Shown here piece by piece: positions 1 to 7,418 of a DNA stretch of 11,686 bases. Origin of the DNA: JBDKJS01 sp039806065 (GTDB lineage: Bacteria > Bacteroidota > Bacteroidia > AKYH767-A > 2013-40CM-41-45); contig JBDKJS010000107.1 of assembly GCA_039806065.1 (NCBI GenBank), positions 1 to 11,686 of the forward strand, in the 5' to 3' direction. A program made the position numbers and the translations under genes. The notes beneath the pieces are model-generated. The model worked only from the letters and a program-made list of their open reading frames with translations, searched no databases and was not told the DNA's origin. The first letter of the stretch is position 1; every line of letters begins with the position of its first letter.

Positions 1-139
1 TGATGAACTGCGGCCCGTGGGTGAGCGGATTAGCTGCTGCTAAAAAAAGTATTTTTTTTAGCAGCACTATGAGCGAACACCGGCACTGCGGGTGATAAGG
101 TGCGGTGGTGGTGATGCCGCCCAAATAAAATAAATGTAT
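1..139. other. GC-rich intergenic segment, possible dispersed repeat
   Basis: No convincing gene is seen here. Apart from the central A/T hairpin the segment is GC-rich, unlike the AT-rich gaps elsewhere in the window. Several short words occur on both sides of the hairpin in the same orientation: ACTGCGG at 7-13 and 85-91, GGGTGA at 19-24 and 90-95, TGAGCG at 22-27 and 70-75. That layout suggests a repeat-derived element rather than unique sequence, but this is inference from one copy. An AT-rich palindrome (AATAAAT-GT-ATTTATT, 129-144) covers the stop codon of the neighbouring ABC gene and may weakly help end its transcript. Confidence 0.35.
35..66. repeat. Perfect 14-bp hairpin downstream of the ABC ATPase gene
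   Basis: Arms at 35-48 and 53-66 are perfectly complementary (TGCTGCTAAAAAAA against TTTTTTTAGCAGCA) around a 4-base loop. It lies about 75 bases past the stop of the minus-strand ABC gene and may act as a transcription end or mRNA 3'-end stabiliser. It is not a textbook Rho-independent terminator: the A/T runs are inside the stem and neither flank has a T-tract. It may instead be the core of a dispersed intergenic repeat. Confidence 0.6.
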
Positions 140-763
140 TTATTGCTTAAAGTCGGTGATGGATAGGGTGTGAGTGGCAGCAAAGGTTTCTTCAGGTTTG
201 CTATTGCTAGCAATGATGATGGTTTTATGGGGTTGTGTGTTGAGGAGCATTTGATACCATTGTATGCCATTGCTATCGAGGTTGGCGCAGGGTTCGTCAA
301 GGAGCAGGAGTGGGGTGTGGGTGGTGCAGGCAAGGCCTAGTTTGAGCCGTTGTTTCATGCCGCTGCTAAAATTTTTTATTGGCTGGTGGGTATGGGGTAG
401 CTGAAAGAGGTCGGGCAGTTGCTGTATGTGATAGCTGGGGTGGAGTGGTTTGAAGGAGAAATAGCATTGAACCATTTCATGAATGGTGAATTCTTCAATG
501 AGTTCGATATAGGGTGCGGCCATGCTGAGGTGTGCATGGGGAAGTGCAGTGGAATGGTGCTGTAGTTGATAGTTAATAGTGCCTTGTGATGGTGATGTGC
601 TACCGGCTATGATTTGCAGTAGGGTAGATTTTCCGCTACCATTATGGCCGGTGATGGCTGTGATGGTATGGTGGCGAAAGTGGTGGTTAATGTTTTGAAA
701 AATTACTTTTCGATTAAATTTTTTAGAAACATTAATGAGTTCAATGTCGATGGTGTTTGACAT
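140..763 (-). CDS. ABC transporter ATP-binding protein, small cytosolic ATPase
   Basis: This 207-residue protein is a single ABC nucleotide-binding domain. Walker A is GHNGSGKST (39-47), the signature is a variant FSSGMKQR (131-138), and Walker B is LLLLDEP (151-157) followed by the D-loop NLD (160-162). The usual Q-loop Gln is not visible (SMAAPYIELIEE, 79-90), and the switch-His position reads IIIASN (181-186), so Asn replaces His. The protein is rich in His (17) and Gln (15) and poor in Asp+Glu (13). Its ATG shares one base with the lpxA stop (TAATG), so translation is probably coupled to lpxA. No permease is in the window, and the gene is the last before a gap. The transported substrate is unknown; a link to lipid A or envelope export is only suggested by position. 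Confidence 0.85.
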   Translation of the reverse strand: MSNTIDIELINVSKKFNRKVIFQNINHHFRHHTITAITGHNGSGKSTLLQIIAGSTSPSQGTINYQLQHHSTALPHAHLSMAAPYIELIEEFTIHEMVQCYFSFKPLHPSYHIQQLPDLFQLPHTHQPIKNFSSGMKQRLKLGLACTTHTPLLLLDEPCANLDSNGIQWYQMLLNTQPHKTIIIASNSKPEETFAATHTLSITDFKQ

Positions 764-1557
764 TATTCTTCGGGGTTGGAGTGGCCGTACCCTTTCATGA
801 GCCCTCGGGTACCGGAACGGATAAAGTTAAGAATGTCATCGCGTTCTGGCAGTGCATCCACTTCAGCTTCGATGGCAGCGAGCGCGGTATGGGTATTGTG
901 CCCTTTGACAAAGAGCAACCGATAGGTGTCTTGAATGGCGGCAATGGCTTTGTCTGAGAATCCACGCCTACGAAGGCCAATTGAATTGATACCTACATAG
1001 CATAAAGGTTCGCGGGCTGCTTTTACGAATGGTGGAACGTCTTTGCGAACGAGGCTTCCCCCACTAATCATAACGTGACTGCCAATGCGCACAAACTGGT
1101 GAATGGCAGTAAGGCCACCAATGATGGCGTAATCATCAATGGTGATGTGGCCGGCAAGGGTGGCGCCATTGGCAAGTATGCAATTATTGCCCACTACACA
1201 ATCATGGGCTACGTGCACATAGGCCATGAGGAGGTTATGGCTGCCTACTTGAGTTTTGCCAAGGGCTTTGGTTCCTTTATTGATGGTAACGCACTCTCTG
1301 ATGGTGGTGTGATCGCCAATGGTGGTAAGGGTATTCTCACCACTGTATTTAAGGTCTTGGGGTATGGCGCTGATTACAGCACCGGGAAAAATTTTACAGT
1401 GTTTACCTATGCGAGCTCCTTCCATGATGGTGACATTGCTTCCTATCCAGGTGCCTTCACCTATTTCAACATTGCTGTGGATCATGGTGAAGGGGTCAAT
1501 GTGCACATTGGGTCCTATTTTGGCATCGGGGTGAATGTCGGAGAGTCTGCTGATCAT
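763..1557 (-). CDS. lpxA: LpxA, acyl-ACP--UDP-N-acetylglucosamine O-acyltransferase
   Basis: LpxA catalyses the first step of lipid A synthesis in the cytosol, moving a 3-hydroxyacyl chain from acyl carrier protein to the 3-OH of UDP-GlcNAc. The 264-residue length matches the family (262 in E. coli). Hexapeptide repeats of a left-handed beta-helix fill roughly residues 1-185, followed by a helical C-terminal part. The catalytic base is His118 in HVAHDC; His115, His137 (LAGH) and His153 (IHQF) match E. coli His122, His144 and His160. RRRGF (197-201) and TRGLMK (250-255) are also typical. The position equal to E. coli Gly173, which sets chain length, is Gly166, which would leave room for a long acyl chain. 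It follows lpxC-fabZ by 17 bp and overlaps the ABC gene by one base. Confidence 0.96.
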   Translation of the reverse strand: MISRLSDIHPDAKIGPNVHIDPFTMIHSNVEIGEGTWIGSNVTIMEGARIGKHCKIFPGAVISAIPQDLKYSGENTLTTIGDHTTIRECVTINKGTKALGKTQVGSHNLLMAYVHVAHDCVVGNNCILANGATLAGHITIDDYAIIGGLTAIHQFVRIGSHVMISGGSLVRKDVPPFVKAAREPLCYVGINSIGLRRRGFSDKAIAAIQDTYRLLFVKGHNTHTALAAIEAEVDALPERDDILNFIRSGTRGLMKGYGHSNPEE

Positions 1558-1574
1558 ACGTTTATTATATATTA

Positions 1575-3011
1575 TTAACTTTTTCTAACTATTTGTGCCA
1601 TCATTTCGCTTTCCATTACCACTTTGTTTCCCACAAAGGCTTCGCCTTTCATATGGCAGATGCCTCTTCTAATGGGCGATACGAGTTCTAATTTGAAAAT
1701 GATGGTATCGCCAGGTTGTACCATTTCACGAAACTTTGTATTGTCTATTTTCATGAAGTAGGTAAGGTAATTTTCAGGATCGGGAACGGTATTCATAATG
1801 AGTATACCTCCACATTGGGCCATAGCTTCTATTTGAATGACACCAGGAAAAACGGGTTTACCTGGAAAATGGCCTTGGAAGAACCATTCATTCATGGTTA
1901 CATTTTTAAGGCCCACTACATGTGAGCTGCTGAGCTCTAAAATTTTATCAACGAATAAAAAGGGTGCACGGTGTGGCAATAGTTTTTGAATACCGATGGT
2001 GTCATAGAGTGGTTTGGTATTGGGATCGTATTGTGGAATGGAGGCTTTAAATTTATCGCGCTTCATTAGTGCTTTTATTTTTTTTGCAAAGGCTACATTG
2101 GCACCGTGGCCTGGACGTGCAGCTAGTATGTGGCCTTTAATGGGGGCACCTACAAGGCTAAGATCGCCTACAATGTCGAGCAGTTTGTGGCGAGCGGGTT
2201 CATTTTGATAGCGTAATTTGGCGTTGTTTAAAAATCCTTTTTCGACTACCACATCTTCGCGTTTGAAGATTTTACGCAGCTCATTGAGTCTGGCTTCTTC
2301 AATAGGATTGCTTACTACAACAATGGCATTGTTCAAATCACCACCTTTAATTAGGTTTGCCTTGAGCATCATTTCCAGTTCATGGAGGAAACAGAAGGTG
2401 CGGCAATTGGCTACTTCTTGTTTGAATTCGCCAACATTGTAAATGGTGGCATGCTGTGTGCCCAATATATCGGTATTGTAATCTACCATTACGGTGAGTC
2501 TAAAATCATCACTGGGCACGGCCAGCATTTCCGTTTTACGTGAGGGGTCTTCGTAGGTGATGTTTTCACTTAACTGGTAGTAAAGTCTTTCGGCATTTAG
2601 GTTTTGCTTTCCTACTGATTCAAATGCTTCAAGAAAGGGCATGGAGCTACCATCCATAATGGGCACTTCAGGTCCGTCTATTTCTATTAGGCAATTGTCT
2701 ATTTCAAATCCTGCAAGTGCAGCCAAGGCATGTTCTACGGTACTTACTTTGGCTTCGCCTTTGGCTATGGTTGTGCCTCTGTTGGTATCGGTTACATTAT
2801 CCACATCCGCTTCTACTAGGGGGCTTAGAGGCAAGTCTATTCTTTTAAACTTAATGCCATGGTTTTCGGCTGCTGGTAGAAAGGTAATATTTACGGCAAC
2901 ACCGGTGTGGAGTCCCACACCGCTTAGTGAGACTGCCTGGTTGAGGGTGGTTTGATGGATGATGCTGTGAGTAGTGGCATCAGTAGTGGGAGAGCTTACT
3001 TCGGCTAGCAT
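1575..3011 (-). CDS. lpxC-fabZ: Bifunctional LpxC-FabZ: UDP-3-O-acyl-GlcNAc deacetylase / 3-hydroxyacyl-ACP dehydratase
   Basis: Two enzymes are fused in 478 residues. Residues about 21-320 are LpxC, the zinc deacetylase that commits UDP-3-O-acyl-GlcNAc to lipid A. The motif TVEH (91-94) gives the catalytic Glu93 and zinc ligand His94; RHKLLD (274-279) gives His275 and Asp279; GHGAN (301-305) supplies the conserved His302. Residues about 335-478 are FabZ, the fatty-acid synthesis dehydratase, with LLPHRAPFLFVD (344-355), catalytic His381 in GHFPG and Glu395 in IEAMAQ. This fusion is known in Bacteroidota and puts the two users of 3-hydroxyacyl-ACP in one polypeptide. An N-terminal extension of about 18 residues precedes the usual LpxC start, but no later Met is available before residue 119. 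It lies 41 bp after mqnA and 17 bp before lpxA; lpxD, often adjacent, is absent. Confidence 0.96.
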   Translation of the reverse strand: MLAEVSSPTTDATTHSIIHQTTLNQAVSLSGVGLHTGVAVNITFLPAAENHGIKFKRIDLPLSPLVEADVDNVTDTNRGTTIAKGEAKVSTVEHALAALAGFEIDNCLIEIDGPEVPIMDGSSMPFLEAFESVGKQNLNAERLYYQLSENITYEDPSRKTEMLAVPSDDFRLTVMVDYNTDILGTQHATIYNVGEFKQEVANCRTFCFLHELEMMLKANLIKGGDLNNAIVVVSNPIEEARLNELRKIFKREDVVVEKGFLNNAKLRYQNEPARHKLLDIVGDLSLVGAPIKGHILAARPGHGANVAFAKKIKALMKRDKFKASIPQYDPNTKPLYDTIGIQKLLPHRAPFLFVDKILELSSSHVVGLKNVTMNEWFFQGHFPGKPVFPGVIQIEAMAQCGGILIMNTVPDPENYLTYFMKIDNTKFREMVQPGDTIIFKLELVSPIRRGICHMKGEAFVGNKVVMESEMMAQIVRKS

Positions 3012-3036
3012 AGGTAGGTATTGGGTTACTATTGGT

Positions 3037-3044
3037 CAAAAATA
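3037..3044 (-). promoter_or_regulatory. Candidate -7 box of a promoter for lpxC-fabZ
   Basis: In the mqnA-lpxC gap the minus strand reads TATTTTTG, an exact match to the Bacteroidota -7 consensus TAnnTTTG, 25 bases before the lpxC-fabZ ATG. No clear TTTG/TTG box is found at the expected distance upstream, which lies within the end of mqnA, so this is at best half a promoter. If used, it would give the lpx genes expression independent of mqnA. Confidence 0.35.
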
Positions 3045-3052
3045 AGGATTCT

Positions 3053-3832
3053 TTAGAAAGTAAAAAGGGAATTGGTATTTATTTGTGGCAATGGTTGAAT
3101 GGTTTGCAGCTCATTGAGGAATCGTTGCATTCCTTGTTGATGTAATGGTGATAGGCGGTAAATGATGGTGTGTGTAAGGTATTTAGCAGCGATGGAGCGG
3201 GGAAGTGCGCCCTTGTACTGTTCTATAATTTGAGGAATGAGTGCTATACCGTGGTCAAATGCGGTGGTTAATAGGGCACTAATATCAGGCGAGAGAGGGC
3301 TAGTGCTGATCCAGGCTGCAAACACAAAGGGTAATCCGCTGTAATGATACCATGCTGTGGCTAAATCGTAATGATAGGGGAAAAGATGTTGATATTGAAA
3401 AGCTCTATCGCCTATGATCAATTTAGCATGTTGGTTGGGTGCGGTTTCAAATCCTGGAGTGGCATGCGTAAAGGTGGGCTTTATTTTCCAATGGCGCTGG
3501 GCTAATAGTTGAATGAGGGCAGCAGAAGTTCTGCTGTGGTAATCCAATTCGATAACTTGAATCTGTTCCAATGGCTGATGGCTGAGAAGCAATACCGAAT
3601 CAACTTGATGATGAGCCGCTATTCCGTAATCACAAAAGTGAAAGGGGTTTTTCAAGGAGGGCAATGATGCCACTGGCAATAAACCAATGGATGCTTGGCC
3701 ACTGATCATTTTTTGAGCGCATAAGGAAGGGATATCGGCCGTGAATTGAAAATGGTGGGGTAGCGATTTTAATCCCTCGATATAGGGTAGCGAATTGGTA
3801 TAATTAACTACCGATATTTTTAATGGAGTCAT
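3053..3832 (-). CDS. mqnA: MqnA, chorismate dehydratase (futalosine menaquinone pathway)
   Basis: MqnA removes water from chorismate to give 3-(1-carboxyvinyloxy)benzoate, the first step of the futalosine route to menaquinone. The 259-residue protein has the periplasmic-binding-protein-like fold seen in MqnA/MqnD, without a signal peptide. Family motifs seen are VVNYTNSLPY (8-17), SIGLLPVASL (48-57), DYHSRTSAALIQLL (97-110), LIIGDRA (138-144) and DLATAWYHYSGLPFVFAAW (156-174). The MqnA-type SRTS and GLPFVFA motifs favour MqnA over MqnD. No other mqn genes are in the window. It lies between the efflux operon and the lpx genes without obvious functional ties. Its start is only three bases beyond the T-tract of a terminator-like hairpin. 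His (16) outnumbers Asp+Glu (14), a bias shared with the ABC ATPase. Confidence 0.9.
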   Translation of the reverse strand: MTPLKISVVNYTNSLPYIEGLKSLPHHFQFTADIPSLCAQKMISGQASIGLLPVASLPSLKNPFHFCDYGIAAHHQVDSVLLLSHQPLEQIQVIELDYHSRTSAALIQLLAQRHWKIKPTFTHATPGFETAPNQHAKLIIGDRAFQYQHLFPYHYDLATAWYHYSGLPFVFAAWISTSPLSPDISALLTTAFDHGIALIPQIIEQYKGALPRSIAAKYLTHTIIYRLSPLHQQGMQRFLNELQTIQPLPQINTNSLFTF

Positions 3833-3835
3833 GCT

Positions 3836-3888
3836 AAAAAAATTAAAGGCACCAACTGGCTATTTAATAGCATAGCTTGTTGATGCCT
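3836..3888 (-). terminator. Intrinsic terminator or attenuator between the RND gene and mqnA
   Basis: On the minus-strand RNA the arms 3888-3879 and 3856-3847 pair over ten positions, nine Watson-Crick plus one G-U. A two-by-two internal loop follows, then a second five-pair helix (3876-3872 with 3863-3859) and an 8-base loop. The stem is followed at once by UUAAUUUUUUU (3846-3836). It begins 17 bases after the RND stop codon, as expected for the end of the efflux operon. The T-tract ends three bases before the mqnA ATG, so it could instead be a leader element that controls mqnA. Confidence 0.65.
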
Positions 3889-3905
3889 GTATAGGTGGTC
3901 AAAGA

Positions 3906-6900
3906 TTAATGCCCATCAATGGAGGCTTCCATCAACTCGTGTACTTTTTTTGGTTTTACACCTAAATCGGAATAGCCCGTTCCCCATTTACCAAATCTAT
4001 TTTTAGCCCTCACATACAATAGGTATAACACTGGCAACATGACCAATGTTAGGAATGTGGCAAAGGCCAAACCAAAAATCATGGTCCAGGAAAGTGGCCC
4101 CCAGAAGGCGGTATTGTCACCACCAAAATAAATATGGGGGTTGAATTCACTAAAGAGTTTAGCAAAATCTATGTTGAGGCCCACGGCCAAAGGTATGAGA
4201 CCTAAGATGGTGGCAGCAGCAGTAAGGATTACGGGTGTCATGCGTGTGCGTCCGGCTTCGGCAATGGCATCAAAGGTGGGCACTCCTTTTTCGCGAAGCA
4301 AATCAGTAAACTCTACCAATAAAATACCGTTGCGAACTACAATTCCAGCCAAGGCAATGATACCAACCCCGCACATTACAATAGAGAATTCCATTTTAAA
4401 GATAGCATAGCCTAGAAATACTCCGATGATGCTAAAGAGGATGCACGTTAATATCATTAACGGCCGGCCAACAGAATTAAATTGTATTACTAGTATTAAA
4501 ATGATTAAAAGAATGGATACCAGCATGGCAGTGCCAAGAAAAGCAGAGGTTTCGGCTTGTTCTTCTTGTGCCCCTGTAAGGTTAATGGTTACTCCATCAG
4601 GTGTTGGAAAATCGGCAGCGGCCTTCATTACTTCTTGCACCACGGCCTGTTCATTGGCACCGGTGAGTACATTAGAGGCCACGGTAATTACCCTTTTCTG
4701 ATTTTTTCTTTTTATCACACCATAGGTATCGCTATACTTTACTTCAGTAAAAGCTGAAAGCGGTACATTGCGTACCATGCCACCCATGGCCATATCGCGG
4801 TAAAGGAGTTTTAGGTTTTTCAACATGTCGATATTGTTGCGTTGCTCTTTAGCATAACGAATCATGATTTTATATTCATCATTAAAATCGCGAAACTTGC
4901 TTGCTTCCAAGCCATATACAGCACCCATTATTTCACGGCCAATCTGTCCGGTACTAATATTTTCTCTATTGGCTCGTTCTCTGTCGATATTGAATTCAAT
5001 TTGTGGCTTGTTTTCCTGTAGATCAGATTTGAGTTCTTCAACGCCATCGATATTCAATGAATCGAGGTAGCGCTTTAATGATTTAGAGGTTTGTACCAAA
5101 GTGGCATAATCATCTCCACCAATTTCAATATTGATTGGTTTTCCTACTGGAGGTCCTGATTGTTCTTGGGCCACAGTAATTTCAGCACCTGGAATTCCTT
5201 TCACTGCATCGCGAATTTTATCTAGATAAATCTTAGTTGATTTACCATCACGTTTGCCAAATTCTACAAATGCAATACCCACTTTTGATCTATTTGGATA
5301 AGCTCCTTGGTCTTCATCTTGAGGATCGGTAACTTGAACCGTTACATTTGATATGATGGATTTAACCAGAGGATTTTTTTCGCCCAATACTTTGTAAACT
5401 TTGTCTTCTACTATTTTGGTAACACTATCAGTATAAGCTTGGTCAGTACCAATGGGAAGTGTGGTGTAAACATAAATAAAGTTAGGATCGGCTTCAGGAA
5501 AAAATTTGATTCCGCCATTCCGAGCGATCAACATAAAAAGTGAAATCACGAAGAGTACAATGGTTCCCAATAGCATTTTGTAAGGATGATGCAGCGCACC
5601 CACTAACAATCGCCTGTAAGCATTTTGAAATTTGGGCCAGCGGTGTTCTTGAAACCTTTTAATAACACCTTGTAGCCAATATTTATTAGCCAAGTAGCAT
5701 ACATAAAGGAAAAGGGTAAAATTGCCAAAACCAAAATTGCCACCAGCATAGCTTAATAAGGCCACCACAGCAAAAATGATGGAAGTAATTTTGGTTCCTT
5801 TGTGTTTATCAGCATCAGCACGATGAGGTTTCATAAATTTAACCGCAAACACCGGATTAATAATATAAGCCACTACCAACGAAGCCATCAAAGTGATGAT
5901 GAGCGTTACCGGTAAGAAGAACATGAATTTACCAATTACGCCTTTCCAAAATAGCAATGGGATGAAGGGAGCAAGGGTGGTGAGTGTTCCTGAAAATACG
6001 GGAACAAATACCTCGCCTGCGGCAAGTTTAGCAGCCTTAGCAATAGGCATCTTACCATTAGCAAAAATTCGGTGGGTATTTTCTATGACCACTATAGCAT
6101 CATCAACTACAATACCCAATGCTAATAGGAAGGAAAAAAGTACAATAAAATTCATAGTGAATCCAATGCCTGGCATTATTAAAAAAGCCACACACATGCT
6201 CAGCGGCACCGACATGGCCACAAAGAAAGCATTGGTAGTGCCCATGAAAAACATCAGGATAAGCAATACCAAAACAAACCCTATGACTATGGTATTGATA
6301 AGATCGTGTAGGGTAATTCTGGTTTGATCACTTTGATCGCCTGTGAGAGTAACCGTTAAATCATTGGGTAAGGTATTAGCTTTCATTTCATCAATAATGG
6401 CTACTATCTTATCGCTTGCTTCTATAAGATTTTCACCGGTGCGTTTAACCACTGCTAGGGTGATCACATTTTTTCTATCAAGGCGGGCATAGCTTTCTTG
6501 TTCCTTATTAGCATCTTTTACTTCAGCAATATCTTTTAAGTAAACAGCTTTCCCATGCACTGAATTGATTACAAGGTTGGCTATTTGATTGACCGATGTA
6601 AATTCGCCCGATACACTAAGCGATCTTCTTTGGCCGCCAATGGCTATGGAGCCACCGGGAATAGTCATGTTTTCATAACGAATGGCCCGTTCCACATCGC
6701 CAAGTGTGAGTCCTGCAGATTGCATTTTGAGCATGTCTACATTTATTTGGATTTCACGCTCCAATGCACCTATGAGATCTACTTTTTTTATTTCTTTGAT
6801 ACTTTCCAGCTTTTCTTTGGCCTCATCAGCATACCTTTTCAATTTATTTAAATCATAATTTCCAGAAATGTTGATGTACATGATTGGTAAATCAGAAAAA

Positions 6901-7319
6901 TTTACTTCAATTATTTCAGGATCATTCGGAAGATCTTGAGGTAAATCATTTTTGGCTTTATCAACTGCATCCTTTACCAATTGTTTGGCCTGAGGAATTT
7001 TAACATCAGAAGAAAATTCCACCACCACATTGGCATAATCTTGCAAGGAGTTAGATTTTATTTTTTTTACCCCACTTACGCCCTTACATTGTTTTTCTAT
7101 AGGTTTCACTACAAGGTTTTCCATATCCTTAGGTGAGGTTCCCGGGTAGACTACACTCACATAAATATTAGGTAATGAAATATCGGGAAAGCTTTCCTTT
7201 GGAATGGCTTGATAGGTGCTATAGCCAGCCAGCATTAGGATAACCGTGAGCACAAATACTGCTGTAGGATTATCAATTGCCCAAGAGCTAGGTTTAAATT
7301 CTTTAAATTTTTCTTTCAT
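3906..7319 (-). CDS. RND-family efflux pump, inner-membrane permease (AcrB/HAE1-like)
   Basis: This 1137-residue protein is the proton-driven pump of a tripartite exporter. TM1 is at about 18-36, the first periplasmic porter region at 37-340, TM2-TM6 at 340-490, TM7 at 580-600, the second porter region at 601-925, and TM8-TM12 at 926-1102. The proton-relay pair is Asp406-Asp407 in GIVVDDAIVVIEN; GIVVRNGILLVEF (992-1004) has Arg996 where AcrB has Lys940, and AGRTRMTP (1022-1029) carries the expected Arg. It is longer than AcrB (1049): two extra hydrophobic stretches lie between TM6 and TM7 (about 511-527 and 531-548), and the TM11-TM12 loop has an aromatic insert (1054-1075). It lacks the Met-rich signature of CusA metal pumps; hydrophobic toxic compounds are the likelier substrate. 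It is the last gene of the TetR-TolC-adaptor-pump operon, 99 bp after the adaptor. Confidence 0.95.
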   Translation of the reverse strand: MKEKFKEFKPSSWAIDNPTAVFVLTVILMLAGYSTYQAIPKESFPDISLPNIYVSVVYPGTSPKDMENLVVKPIEKQCKGVSGVKKIKSNSLQDYANVVVEFSSDVKIPQAKQLVKDAVDKAKNDLPQDLPNDPEIIEVNFSDLPIMYINISGNYDLNKLKRYADEAKEKLESIKEIKKVDLIGALEREIQINVDMLKMQSAGLTLGDVERAIRYENMTIPGGSIAIGGQRRSLSVSGEFTSVNQIANLVINSVHGKAVYLKDIAEVKDANKEQESYARLDRKNVITLAVVKRTGENLIEASDKIVAIIDEMKANTLPNDLTVTLTGDQSDQTRITLHDLINTIVIGFVLVLLILMFFMGTTNAFFVAMSVPLSMCVAFLIMPGIGFTMNFIVLFSFLLALGIVVDDAIVVIENTHRIFANGKMPIAKAAKLAAGEVFVPVFSGTLTTLAPFIPLLFWKGVIGKFMFFLPVTLIITLMASLVVAYIINPVFAVKFMKPHRADADKHKGTKITSIIFAVVALLSYAGGNFGFGNFTLFLYVCYLANKYWLQGVIKRFQEHRWPKFQNAYRRLLVGALHHPYKMLLGTIVLFVISLFMLIARNGGIKFFPEADPNFIYVYTTLPIGTDQAYTDSVTKIVEDKVYKVLGEKNPLVKSIISNVTVQVTDPQDEDQGAYPNRSKVGIAFVEFGKRDGKSTKIYLDKIRDAVKGIPGAEITVAQEQSGPPVGKPINIEIGGDDYATLVQTSKSLKRYLDSLNIDGVEELKSDLQENKPQIEFNIDRERANRENISTGQIGREIMGAVYGLEASKFRDFNDEYKIMIRYAKEQRNNIDMLKNLKLLYRDMAMGGMVRNVPLSAFTEVKYSDTYGVIKRKNQKRVITVASNVLTGANEQAVVQEVMKAAADFPTPDGVTINLTGAQEEQAETSAFLGTAMLVSILLIILILVIQFNSVGRPLMILTCILFSIIGVFLGYAIFKMEFSIVMCGVGIIALAGIVVRNGILLVEFTDLLREKGVPTFDAIAEAGRTRMTPVILTAAATILGLIPLAVGLNIDFAKLFSEFNPHIYFGGDNTAFWGPLSWTMIFGLAFATFLTLVMLPVLYLLYVRAKNRFGKWGTGYSDLGVKPKKVHELMEASIDGH

Positions 7320-7418
7320 AAAAATGATATTTTGAAACTATACGGTTGCTAATTATTCTTTTACTTATAAATTAGAATGTATAGGTTAGTTTTAATTGAA
7401 TTATTTAATTATAATAAA

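Noticed and set aside
67..333. Minus-strand frame of 88 codons overlapping the end of the ABC gene
   Set aside because: Most of it overlaps the ABC ATPase coding sequence in another frame, and its tail simply reads through the GC-rich intergenic segment.
1075..1578. Open plus-strand frame of 167 codons opposite lpxA
   Set aside because: It lies wholly antisense to lpxA, whose catalytic residues are all in place; the peptide is Gly/Ile-rich as expected from reading hexapeptide repeats backwards.
5893..6327. Open plus-strand frame of 144 codons opposite the RND pump
   Set aside because: It is antisense to the TM2-TM6 region of a clear RND gene and has no family motifs; it has no promoter or leader of its own.
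3906..7319. RND pump as a heavy-metal (CusA-type) exporter
   Set aside because: The Asp-Asp pair in GIVVDDAIVVIEN and the absence of a Met-rich metal path fit the HAE1/AcrB type better; no metal-binding adaptor or CusF-like gene is nearby.
7320..7418. Separate promoter or terminator between adaptor and pump genes
   Set aside because: The 99-base gap is AT-rich, but I found no TAnnTTTG box on the minus strand and only weak 5-6 bp inverted repeats, so it is treated as an internal operon gap.
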